A stretch of DNA of 64,000 nucleotides from Nocardia arthritidis. GTDB lineage: Bacteria > Actinomycetota > Actinomycetes > Mycobacteriales > Mycobacteriaceae. Below are positions 35,625 through 43,462 of this stretch, piece by piece. Positions within the stretch are counted from its first letter, which is position 1. Each line of letters starts with the position of its first letter. Position numbers and translations under genes: made by a program. The stretch covers positions 3,906,001-3,970,000 of the forward strand of contig NZ_CP046172.1 of assembly GCF_011801145.1 (NCBI RefSeq), read 5' to 3'. Below the pieces are notes generated by a model that saw only the letters and a program-made list of their open reading frames with translations, was not told the DNA's origin and searched no databases.

Positions 35625-36998
35625 ATGGGTAGACGAGAACGACCCATCGACACCTGTACCGGGCCGCTTGCCGCCTTCGCGGGCGAGCTCCGCGGGCTCC
35701 GCGCGGCAGCGGGCAATCCGTCCTACCGGCGGATGGCCGGTGTCGCCCTGTATTCACCGTCGGTGCTCTCCGAGGCCGCGAGCGGCCACCGGCTGCCGAC
35801 GCTGCAGGTGACCCTGGCATTCGTCAAGGCGTGCGGCGGCAGCGCCGCCGAGTGGGAGTCGCGCTGGCGGGCGGTATGCGGCACCGACGCGCCCGGCGAA
35901 CAATCGGCCGACGATCGCCAGGCCGCCGCGGATCCCGGCCGTCCGCGCCCGGCCCAGCTACCGATCGGGCCGCACGAATTTGTCGGGCGCGCAGCGGAAT
36001 TCGACCGTGCGCGCGCCACGGCCGCACAGCTGGATTCCCGGGCGCCGCTGATCGTGCGCGGACCGGTCGGTATCGGTAAGACCACCTTCGCGCTGCGGTT
36101 CGCCCATCAACTGGTCCGCGACTTCCCGGATGGGCAACTGTATGCCGATATGGGTGCGACCAGGCCGGACCGGGCCGTGCCGATGGACGTGATGGCGGGA
36201 TTCCTGCATGCGCTGGGCGTGCCGCCGGATCAGGTACCCGGCGACGAGATGCACCGCACCGGCCTCTATCGCTCCATGCTCGCCGAACGCCGGGTGATGG
36301 TGTTGCTGGACAACGTATTCGACGAGCGGCAGGTCCGGCCGCTGCTGGCTCGCTCACAGCACAGCCAGATCCTGGTGACCAGCCGCTCACGGCTGCTCGG
36401 GCTGGAGGGGGTGCGGCGCATCTCCCTCGGCCCGCTGTCACGGGCCGAATCGATCGGGTTGCTGCGGGTGCTCGTCGGCGGCGACCGCGTCAATGCGGAA
36501 TATAGTGCGGCACAACAGATCACGGAGTTCTCCGGTCAGCTGCCGCTGGCGCTCACCATTACCGGACGGAAGATCGCGGCCCAGCCGGGACGCCGGCTGA
36601 TCGAGGTGGCCGATCGGCTCGCCGCCGGTGTGCACGTGGCGAATTGGCTGCGGATCGGCGACGTCGGGCTGTCCGACGCGGTATTGCCCGCATTCCTCGC
36701 GCTGCCACCGCTGGCCAAGCATGTTGTGCATATGCTCGGCGGGCGAGCGGATGAGCTGACCGTCGGCGGGCTGGCCGAAATGCTGCACATCTCCATCGAC
36801 TCCGCCGAATACGCGATGGACCGGCTGATCGATGGCGGTCTCCTGCATCGTGTTTCGTCCCATGATCGATATTTCGTGCCACCGTTGATCGGACAGTTGA
36901 TCGCGCAGGAGACCGATCGCTTCGCCATCCAGGCCGACCCGGACACCGAGCCGCTGCGTGCGGTGCTGCGGGTCGCGGGCGTCCCTTTCGCCGATTGA
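35625..36998 (+). CDS. XRE-type HTH and NB-ARC regulator
   Basis: 457 residues from ATG 35625, since the frame upstream is not protein-like. An N-terminal XRE-like HTH (about 10-75: LAAFAGELRGLRAAAGNPSYRRMAGVALYSPSVLSEAASGHRLPTLQVTLAFVKACGG) is followed by NB-ARC with P-loop GPVGIGKTTFA (about 144-154), Walker B VMVLLDNV, LVTSRSRL and the GQLPLAL motif. A short winged-helix region ends the protein, with no TPR tail. This is the truncated AfsR/SARP-like STAND regulator layout without the BTAD part. It is the second NB-ARC protein within 5 kb and may sense conditions for neighbouring genes. Confidence 0.83.
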   Translation: MGRRERPIDTCTGPLAAFAGELRGLRAAAGNPSYRRMAGVALYSPSVLSEAASGHRLPTLQVTLAFVKACGGSAAEWESRWRAVCGTDAPGEQSADDRQAAADPGRPRPAQLPIGPHEFVGRAAEFDRARATAAQLDSRAPLIVRGPVGIGKTTFALRFAHQLVRDFPDGQLYADMGATRPDRAVPMDVMAGFLHALGVPPDQVPGDEMHRTGLYRSMLAERRVMVLLDNVFDERQVRPLLARSQHSQILVTSRSRLLGLEGVRRISLGPLSRAESIGLLRVLVGGDRVNAEYSAAQQITEFSGQLPLALTITGRKIAAQPGRRLIEVADRLAAGVHVANWLRIGDVGLSDAVLPAFLALPPLAKHVVHMLGGRADELTVGGLAEMLHISIDSAEYAMDRLIDGGLLHRVSSHDRYFVPPLIGQLIAQETDRFAIQADPDTEPLRAVLRVAGVPFAD

Positions 36999-37197
36999 CA
37001 CCTCGTGCCCGATTGATCGGCGCCGGCTTCCGGACAATTCCCGGCCCGTCGCGCGTCGCCGTCGAATTGTTGTTCTTTTGTTCGTGATTCGCGTTCGGCG
37101 GCGGAATACATCGATGTCGCGTGGGTAGCGTCATCTCGCAAATCCGTTCCGCGGGTTGATATCCCAGACGTGCATCGCTCCCGACGAGGACCCTTCG

Positions 37198-38406
37198 ATG
37201 ACTGCTGTTCGTACCCGAGTCCGCGGCGGTGTGCTCACCGCGATCCGCGAAACTCCGCCGCCGGTCCGCTATCTCCTCCTCGGCGTGCTGGTGAATCAAA
37301 TGGGCGCGTTCGCCCAGACATTTCTGGTGCTGTACCTGACGCATCGCGAATTCACCGTCGGTCAGGCCGGTATCGCGCTCACCGCCTACAGCGGGGGCGC
37401 CGTATTCGGCACCGTACTCGGCGGGGAGCTGACCCATCGGCTGGGTGCGCGCGGCACGATAGTCGCCGCTATGACGGGGTCGGCGACCGTCCTCGCGGCG
37501 ATCCCGCTGCTCGCCCGGCCCGGACTGTTCTTCGCGCTGATCGGCGCGGTCGCGGCGGCCGGGCTGGTGACTCAGGCCTATCGGCCCGCCGCCGCGGTGC
37601 TGTTGAGCGACCTTATGCCGCAACAACATCGGGTGATGGCGTTTTCCATGATGCGGATCGCGCTGAACGCGGGCGCGGCGGTGAGCCCGTTGATCGCCGC
37701 CGCGGTGATCCTGGCCGACTGGAATCTGCTGCTGTGGATCGATGCGGCGACGGCGGCGGTCTACGCCGTTCTGGCCTGCACGCTGCTGCCCGGTCGTGCG
37801 GTCAGGGGTTCGATAGATACTGCTGCGGCGCACCAGAATTCGAAGCTGTCGGTAATTCTGCGCGACCGGCGCTACCACCTGTTCCTGGCCTCGGTGCTGC
37901 TCGGCTCGGTGATCTACACGCAGTACATCGTCGCGCTGCCGTTGAATATCACCGCCGATGGTTATCCGACAACGCTTTACAGCGCGGTGCTGGTGACGGC
38001 GTCCGCGGTGCTGATCGGGTGCGAGTTGAAGATCACCTCGTACGTGCGGCATTGGCCGGGCGCGGCGGCGGGTGCGGTCGGCACCATGGTGATGGGGTTC
38101 GGCGCCGCGGGCTTCGTCTTCGCCGGATACTCGGCCGCGGCGATCGTGGCCTGCACCGCGGTCTTCGTGCTCGGCGTAATGATCAGTGGCCCAACGATGT
38201 TCGCGTATCCGAGCAGCTTCCCCGCCGAGGTCAAGGCCCGCTATGTCGCCGCCCATCAGGCGACCTTCGGGCTCGGATCCGCGCTCGGGCCGACGCTCGG
38301 CGTGCTGGCGTGGGAGCGGCTCGGGTCCGGTGTCTGGCCACTGTGCGGCGCACTGGGACTCGTCGCGGCGTGGTGCGCGTACGCCGGGATGCGCCGGGCG
38401 GCCTGA
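37198..38406 (+). CDS. MFS transporter
   Basis: 402 residues from ATG 37198 with GAGGA eight bases before. About twelve membrane helices. The typical MFS loop 2-3 motif appears as GGELTHRLGARGT, and the overall pattern resembles drug or metabolite exporters (DHA type). It is followed after 29 bp by a small membrane protein gene, and a strong terminator separates both from the biosynthetic cluster. It could export the cluster product, but position argues for an independent unit. Confidence 0.85.
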   Translation: MTAVRTRVRGGVLTAIRETPPPVRYLLLGVLVNQMGAFAQTFLVLYLTHREFTVGQAGIALTAYSGGAVFGTVLGGELTHRLGARGTIVAAMTGSATVLAAIPLLARPGLFFALIGAVAAAGLVTQAYRPAAAVLLSDLMPQQHRVMAFSMMRIALNAGAAVSPLIAAAVILADWNLLLWIDAATAAVYAVLACTLLPGRAVRGSIDTAAAHQNSKLSVILRDRRYHLFLASVLLGSVIYTQYIVALPLNITADGYPTTLYSAVLVTASAVLIGCELKITSYVRHWPGAAAGAVGTMVMGFGAAGFVFAGYSAAAIVACTAVFVLGVMISGPTMFAYPSSFPAEVKARYVAAHQATFGLGSALGPTLGVLAWERLGSGVWPLCGALGLVAAWCAYAGMRRAA

Positions 38407-38435
38407 GGCAGCATCGATCGTCGCCGGAGGAAACC

Positions 38436-38990
38436 ATGCCCATCGATGTCGCCAAGGCGCGCAACGGCGTTCGGGCGCGTGGGCGGGAGTTGACGGCGCC
38501 GGTCGCCGTCGCGATCGCGGCGCCTGCCGCGTTCGGGGCCGCGATCTGGGCCTCGACCCGGATACACGCCGGGCCGGTGCTGTATCACGCCGCGCTGTTC
38601 ACCCACCTGTCCTCGCTCGTGCTCGGATTCGGTGCGGTCCTGGTCGCCGACTACCTCGCCGTGCTGTGGCTGGCGGGGCGCTGCACACTCGCCGAGGCGG
38701 TGGCGGGCGCACAACGGCTGCACCTGCCGATCTGGCTCGGCCTGTCCGGCCTCGTGACCAGCGGCATGTTCCTGCGCCCCGAACTCGATGCGACGGCGAC
38801 GCGAATCAAGCTGGCGCTCGTGCTGATCCTGATCGTCAACGGCGTGCAGGCGCTGGCGCTCGGCAGGCGGATGACGGCCGCCGAGCCGATCGGCACCCGG
38901 CTGCTGGTTCGCGGCGTCGCGACAACCGTTGTCTCCCAGCTGTGTTGGTGGGGATCGCTGTGGATCGGCTTCTGGACCGCGCAGTCGTGA
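38436..38990 (+). CDS. four- or five-helix membrane protein
   Basis: 184 residues from ATG 38436 with CGGAGGAAA upstream. Hydrophobic helices at about 20-38, 49-75, 92-108, 122-140 and 158-178. Charged loops are short. It resembles small actinomycete membrane proteins (possibly DUF2214/CopD-like), but I do not recognise a diagnostic motif. It is probably co-transcribed with the MFS gene and followed by an intrinsic terminator. Confidence 0.65.
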   Translation: MPIDVAKARNGVRARGRELTAPVAVAIAAPAAFGAAIWASTRIHAGPVLYHAALFTHLSSLVLGFGAVLVADYLAVLWLAGRCTLAEAVAGAQRLHLPIWLGLSGLVTSGMFLRPELDATATRIKLALVLILIVNGVQALALGRRMTAAEPIGTRLLVRGVATTVVSQLCWWGSLWIGFWTAQS

Positions 38991-38997
38991 CCAGCTG

Positions 38998-39039
38998 AGC
39001 CCTGGGTAGCGCGTAACACGTTGCTACCCAGGGCTTTTT
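38998..39039 (+). terminator. strong intrinsic terminator
   Basis: Perfect 13-bp stem AGCCCTGGGTAGC (38998-39010) and GCTACCCAGGGCT (39023-39035) with a 12-base loop, followed directly by a TTTTT run (39035-39039). It cleanly separates the MFS unit from the biosynthetic cluster starting at 39147. Confidence 0.93.
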
Positions 39040-39146
39040 GGTGTGTTCGGAGTTGATGTCCGGGTCCGGCGAACGCTGTCGATCAATGCGCGCGCCGCAT
39101 TCACTGATTCCAGCGAATCGAACCCATCGAGAATCAGGCGGAAGAT

Positions 39147-40439
39147 GTGACCGAATACGACCTCGACGTCCTGGCGGTCGGCGCCGGGCCCGCGAACCTG
39201 GCCCTCGCCGTCGCCTTGGAGGAATCCGGGCACCGGCGCCTCGCCGAGAACACCCTGCTGCTCGAACAGCACCCCGACGTGAAATGGCAGCGCAACCTGC
39301 TGCTGCCATGGGCGCGCAGTCAGGTCTCCTTCCTGAAAGACCTTGTGACACTCCGTAATCCGCGCAGCAAGTTCTCTTTCCTGAACTACCAGTACGAGCG
39401 CGGGCGGCTCGACGAATTCGTCAACCTAGCCACGTTCAACCCCTACCGCTGGGAGCTGTCGGATTATCAACAGTGGGTGGCACATTCGTTGGACCACGTC
39501 CGGGTGCGCTACAACGCGCGGGCCGAACGCATCGAGCCCCGCTGCGCCGGTGACGGCGGGATCACCGGGTGGACCGTGTATTTGGCCGACGGTGACCGGA
39601 TCAGTTGCCGCGATCTGGTTTTCGGTGCCGGACGTGATCCGCACATCCCCGGGGTCTTCGCGAATCTACCGGCGGACAAGGTGATTCACAGCAGCCAGTA
39701 CTGCGCCAGGATCGCGCAGGTCGCCGCGGCGGAGGAATCGGTTCGCCCGGTGGTGGTCGGCGGCGCGCAGAGCGCCGCCGAGATGTTCATGGCGGTGCAC
39801 GCTGACCTGCCGCGCAGTGAACCGACCATGGTGCTGCGCTCGATCGGGTTGCAGAACTACCAGACAAGCAAATTCGTCAACGAGCTGTTCTATCCGTCGT
39901 TCGTCGACGAGTTCTACGGCTGTGCGGGCGAGGTGCGCGGCCGGATTCTCGACGAGGTGCATCTGACCAACTACGCGGGTCTGGCGCCGCCGTTCCTCGA
40001 CGAGCTGTATTCGATGCTGTACCGGCAGAAGATGTTGGGGGAGCGGCGATCCCGGATCCGCTCGATGACCGAGGTGGTCGCGGCGCGGATGGACGGCGCC
40101 GAGATCGTGCTCGACCTGCGCGACCGCAAGAGCGGCAAGGTGGAACCGCTGCGCTGCGACACCGTATTGCTGGGCACCGGCTACGACCAGCGAATGCCTG
40201 CGATGGTGCGGGAACTGGTGGCCCGGATCGGGCTCGCCGAGCCGGCGGTGAGTCGGCGCTACCGGGTCGAGCTCGGTGGATCGAATTGGGGCGCACTGTA
40301 TTTGCAGGGCGTCAACGAGCGGACGCACGGTATCTCCGACAGCCTGATCAGCGTGCTGGCGCATCGCTCCCAGGACATCGTCGACGATCTGCTCGATCGC
40401 CGCGCGGTATCCGGCATGGCGCAGGTGCGGTCGGCATGA
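39147..40439 (+). CDS. L-lysine/L-ornithine N-monooxygenase family flavoenzyme
   Basis: 430 residues from a GTG. N-hydroxylating flavoprotein of the IucD/PvdA/SidA family: FAD motif GAGPANLALA (12-21), NADPH motif VVGGAQSAAE (about 203-212) and LGTGYDQRMP near the C-terminus; KDLVTLRNPRSKFSFLNY matches the family substrate region. It would hydroxylate the side-chain amine of lysine or ornithine. Because cupin, MetRS-like and amino-acid-oxidase-like genes follow, the closest functional model is Spb38/Tri26, which make N6-hydroxylysine for hydrazine formation. The alternative, siderophore synthesis, lacks support: no NRPS or IucA-like genes are nearby. ATGA overlap with the cupin gene. Confidence 0.9.
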   Translation: MTEYDLDVLAVGAGPANLALAVALEESGHRRLAENTLLLEQHPDVKWQRNLLLPWARSQVSFLKDLVTLRNPRSKFSFLNYQYERGRLDEFVNLATFNPYRWELSDYQQWVAHSLDHVRVRYNARAERIEPRCAGDGGITGWTVYLADGDRISCRDLVFGAGRDPHIPGVFANLPADKVIHSSQYCARIAQVAAAEESVRPVVVGGAQSAAEMFMAVHADLPRSEPTMVLRSIGLQNYQTSKFVNELFYPSFVDEFYGCAGEVRGRILDEVHLTNYAGLAPPFLDELYSMLYRQKMLGERRSRIRSMTEVVAARMDGAEIVLDLRDRKSGKVEPLRCDTVLLGTGYDQRMPAMVRELVARIGLAEPAVSRRYRVELGGSNWGALYLQGVNERTHGISDSLISVLAHRSQDIVDDLLDRRAVSGMAQVRSA

Positions 40440-40807
40440 TCGAGATCCGCGGTCTCGACCGCACCGAACTGATCCGGGCATACGGCGTCGAATCCGCGCG
40501 CCTGCTGCCGTGGCCCGCGCTGAACGCGCCGTTCGAGGGCGCGTGGTGTGTGCTGCGCCCCGGCGGGGTGTCCGCAGCGCACGCGCACCACGAATACGAG
40601 TTGTTCATCGGCATCGCGGGCCGGGCCGTCGTCGAGGTGGACGGCGAGCGGCACGCGTTCGCCGCGGGCGATCTGGTGCATCTGACACCGGGGGCGACCC
40701 ATCACGTCCGCAACGACGGCGATGCCGACTTCGAGTGGTACGCGATCTGGTGGGACACCGCCATGACGGCGAAATTCGCGGCGCGGCACGAGGAGTCGGC
40801 GCGATGA
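40436..40807 (+). CDS. cupin protein, probable N-N bond-forming component
   Basis: 123 residues, one cupin domain. Motif 1 is G(X)5HXH(X)3E(X)6G with His49, His51 and Glu55; motif 2 supplies His89 in PGATHHVRN. All four metal ligands are present. In Spb40 and Tri28 a cupin of this kind is fused to a MetRS-like domain and rearranges an aminoacyl ester of N6-hydroxylysine into the hydrazine. Here it is a separate gene whose stop overlaps ATGA at 40804, keeping it translationally coupled. Function is inferred from gene set and motifs. Confidence 0.85.
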   Translation: MIEIRGLDRTELIRAYGVESARLLPWPALNAPFEGAWCVLRPGGVSAAHAHHEYELFIGIAGRAVVEVDGERHAFAAGDLVHLTPGATHHVRNDGDADFEWYAIWWDTAMTAKFAARHEESAR

Positions 40808-40881
40808 GCGAGCTTGCGAGCGAATCAATGGGCACAGCGCGCACCGCGCATGCCGCGACCGAGCGCCAGCGAGGGAGCGGC
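40804..40881 (+). repeat. 78-bp in-frame insert at an ATGA gene junction (MIRU-like)
   Basis: The segment between the cupin stop and the likely MetRS-like start begins ATGAGCG (40804) and is followed by ATGAGCG (40882), so removing it restores a plain ATGA overlap. It is 78 bp, stop-free in the downstream frame, and contains repeated GAGCG/GCGAG words. Mycobacterial interspersed repetitive units have similar size and are known to sit at such translational-coupling sites. No second copy is visible in this window. Confidence 0.5.
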
Positions 40882-42411
40882 ATGAGCGGGCCCACTATCG
40901 TGATCTCCCCGGCGCCGACGGCGAACGGCGATCTGCACCTCGGCCATATCGCCGGGCCCTTTCTCGCCGCCGATGTATATACCCGGTACGCGCGGGCGGT
41001 CGGCCGGGAGGTGTTGTTCGGCAGCGGCGTTCAGGACACCTCCACCTTCGTGACGACGACCGCGCATCGGCTCGGCACCACCCCGGAGGCGCTGATCCGG
41101 CGTTCCGCGAAGGAGGTCGAGGCGACGCTCGGCGCGCTCGGTATCGCCGTCGACGGATTCACCGGTTGGGAGTCGCGTTTCACCACATTCGTCGCCCGCT
41201 TCGTGCGCGAGCTGTACGACCTGCGCCGACTGGAGCCGCGACCGATGACCTTCCCGTATCTACCGCGCACCGGCGAGTTCCTGGTGGACGGTCATGTGGC
41301 CGGGGCCTGCCCAGTATGCCTGGAGGAGTCGTGCGCGGGATTGTGTGAGGGCTGCGGACATCCGGTAGCCGCCGCCGAACTGCTCGACCCGCGGTCGACC
41401 CGGTATCCGGACGAGCCGCTCGAATTCCGCACGGCCGTGGTTCTCGTGCTGCCGCTGGAACGCTATCGGGTTCAGCTGCGCGCGCATTTCGCCGGCTTGG
41501 TCGCGACGTTGCGGCCGCACCCGGCCCGTCTGCTCGCCGAGCTGCTCAGTAGTCGATTGCCGGATTTCCCTGTGACATACCCGATTTCGTGGGGCATACC
41601 GGTGCAGGGCGGTGAGTTCGGCGGTCAGGTGATCAATCCGAACGCCGAGTCCGCCGCCTGGACGATGTACTGCGCGACGGTCGCGGCGGAGCGCCGCGGC
41701 GGCAACCCCGAGGCCGAGGATGCGCTGTGCCGCAGGGAATCCGGGGCGCGGATCGCGTATTTCCTCGGCGCCGACAATATCTACCCGTTCGCCATCGTCG
41801 CTCCGGCGCTGATGCTCGCGCACGGCGATCGCTATGCGCTGCCGAAGATGTTCCTCACCAACGAGTTCTATGAGCTGGACCATGAGAAGTTCTCGACCAG
41901 CCGGGGACATGTGGTGTGGGGCCGCGAGCTCGCGGCGCGGGTGCCGCGGGATCTGACCCGGTTCCATCTGGCCGATGACAGCCCGGAGTTCCAGCGCACC
42001 AGCTTCAACGAGCGCGCGCTGGCCGAGCGCACCGGCGCTCGGCTGGTGGACCCGTGGAATCGGGTGGCGGACAAGGTCGATGCCTGGGTAGGGCGCGGCC
42101 CGCTCGCGGTGTCGCCGCGGGCCCGGGAACTGTCCGCCCGGATCGTCGAGCGCTTCACCGCCGCATACGAATTGCCCGGATTCAGCCTGAATCGCGTTGC
42201 GCGGACAGTGACCCGGCAACTGATCCGGTTGGCCGCCACCGCCGAGGAAGGCGGCGATTTCTGTCAGCAGGTCGATGTGGTATTGCGCTGTGCCGCACCA
42301 ATTCTCATCGACCTGGCAGCCGTGCTGCCGGATACCGGGATCACCGGCGCGGCCGACCGGACCCATATCGAACCGCTGCGTCTTCCGCGCCTGAGCCGGG
42401 TGGGTGGCTGA
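40882..42411 (+). CDS. methionyl-tRNA-synthetase-like ligase (hydrazine synthetase type)
   Basis: 509 residues from ATG 40882, preceded by GAGGGAGC; an in-frame ATG at 40804 would add 26 residues encoded by the inserted repeat. Class I synthetase fold: PTANGDLHLGH (12-22, HIGH motif), a Cys cluster CPVCLEESCAGLCEGC (about 143-158, zinc-knuckle-like) and KFSTS (336-340, KMSKS equivalent). It is too divergent and too short at the anticodon end to be a housekeeping MetRS. In Spb40/Tri28 the equivalent domain activates glycine and transfers it to N6-hydroxylysine. Here it is split from the cupin. The amino acid activated cannot be read from sequence. Confidence 0.85.
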   Translation: MSGPTIVISPAPTANGDLHLGHIAGPFLAADVYTRYARAVGREVLFGSGVQDTSTFVTTTAHRLGTTPEALIRRSAKEVEATLGALGIAVDGFTGWESRFTTFVARFVRELYDLRRLEPRPMTFPYLPRTGEFLVDGHVAGACPVCLEESCAGLCEGCGHPVAAAELLDPRSTRYPDEPLEFRTAVVLVLPLERYRVQLRAHFAGLVATLRPHPARLLAELLSSRLPDFPVTYPISWGIPVQGGEFGGQVINPNAESAAWTMYCATVAAERRGGNPEAEDALCRRESGARIAYFLGADNIYPFAIVAPALMLAHGDRYALPKMFLTNEFYELDHEKFSTSRGHVVWGRELAARVPRDLTRFHLADDSPEFQRTSFNERALAERTGARLVDPWNRVADKVDAWVGRGPLAVSPRARELSARIVERFTAAYELPGFSLNRVARTVTRQLIRLAATAEEGGDFCQQVDVVLRCAAPILIDLAAVLPDTGITGAADRTHIEPLRLPRLSRVGG

Positions 42412-43437
42412 ATGGGCACCGTCGTCATCGTGGGGGCCGGGATCACCGGCCTGCTCACCGCCGTCCAATGCGTGGGGCAGGGGCATCGGGTGATCGTCAT
42501 CGATCGCGGCCCCATCCCGAATCCCGCGTCGAGCTCCTTCGATCAACACCGGGTGCTGCGGGCGCCGACCGACGCCGATGTGGGCCTGCACCGGCGGTGG
42601 CTGGGGTTGCAACTGCTGCTCGGCGGCCACTTCTACCGGCGGGTCGGCGTTGTCACCGGCTGGCCGAGCGAACGCGTGGACGGCGCGATGGCCGCGGCGC
42701 GCAGGGCGGGCATCCCGATCAGCTTCGTCACGCCGAACCGGCTGCCGCACATCGTATTTCCCGCCGGATACCTCGGCATCCGGGAGGCCGACGCGGGGGT
42801 GCTGCTCGCCGCGCGGGTATTGCACGCGGCCGTCCGGTGGCTGCGTGCGCGGCAGGCGGTGACGCTGCGGCCGTGGACCGAGGTGGTGGCCGTCGACGCC
42901 GCCGCGGGCCGCGTCGAGCTGGCCGACGGCACCGCGCTGACCGGGGATCTCGTGCTGATCGCCGCGGGCGTGCGGACGCGCGAACTGGTGTCCGTCCGGG
43001 TGGTCGTGCACCGTCAGACCGTCGTATACGTGCGGCCGCCGGAGGAATTGCTGCCGTGGTGGGAGCGGGCGCCGAGCGCGGGCGGTGTCGGCGCGGACGG
43101 TACGGGCTGGCTGCTGCCGCCCGGCGACGGCGCGCTGCTGAAGCTCAGCTCGACCGGAATGTGCCGTGCGGTATCGACATTCACCGAGCCCGCCGACACG
43201 GATGTGGCGGCCGCCCTGCGCTGCCGGGAACTGCTGTTGCCGCAGGCGGATCGGTACGGGGTGGTCGCGATCAAACACTGCCACTACACCGTCGACGCCG
43301 AATCCGGTCGCGCGGCACTGGAACAGGTCGGTCCCGCGGTGTGGGCCAGGGCGGCCGTCGGCGGCGACGGGTTCCGCACCGCGCCACTGGTCGCCGAGCG
43401 CATCGCCGAACTGGCCGCGGCCGGGCTGGCCGCCTGA
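42412..43437 (+). CDS. FAD-dependent amine/amino-acid oxidase (DAO/glycine oxidase family)
   Basis: 341 residues starting directly after the MetRS-like stop. N-terminal FAD fold: VVIVGAGITGLLTAV with GxGxxG at 8-13 and Asp31 at the end of beta 2; the C-terminal GGDGFRTAPLVAERIAELA is the second FAD contact typical of DAO enzymes. In the s56-p1 and triacsin pathways an enzyme of this family (Spb39, Tri27) oxidatively cleaves the lysine-glycine hydrazine to release hydrazinoacetate. That is the proposed role here. Family call is firm; reaction is by analogy. Confidence 0.87.
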   Translation: MGTVVIVGAGITGLLTAVQCVGQGHRVIVIDRGPIPNPASSSFDQHRVLRAPTDADVGLHRRWLGLQLLLGGHFYRRVGVVTGWPSERVDGAMAAARRAGIPISFVTPNRLPHIVFPAGYLGIREADAGVLLAARVLHAAVRWLRARQAVTLRPWTEVVAVDAAAGRVELADGTALTGDLVLIAAGVRTRELVSVRVVVHRQTVVYVRPPEELLPWWERAPSAGGVGADGTGWLLPPGDGALLKLSSTGMCRAVSTFTEPADTDVAAALRCRELLLPQADRYGVVAIKHCHYTVDAESGRAALEQVGPAVWARAAVGGDGFRTAPLVAERIAELAAAGLAA

Positions 43438-43462
43438 CGAAAACATAAGGGAGACAAAAAGT

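Noticed and set aside
39147..40439. Siderophore (hydroxamate) locus
   Set aside because: An N-hydroxylase alone fits, but there is no NRPS, IucA/IucC-like synthetase or ferric-siderophore uptake system nearby. The following genes fit hydrazine formation better.
40882..42411. Housekeeping methionyl-tRNA synthetase
   Set aside because: Motifs are divergent (KFSTS for KMSKS), the anticodon-binding part is short, and it is embedded in a cluster with a cupin and N-hydroxylase.
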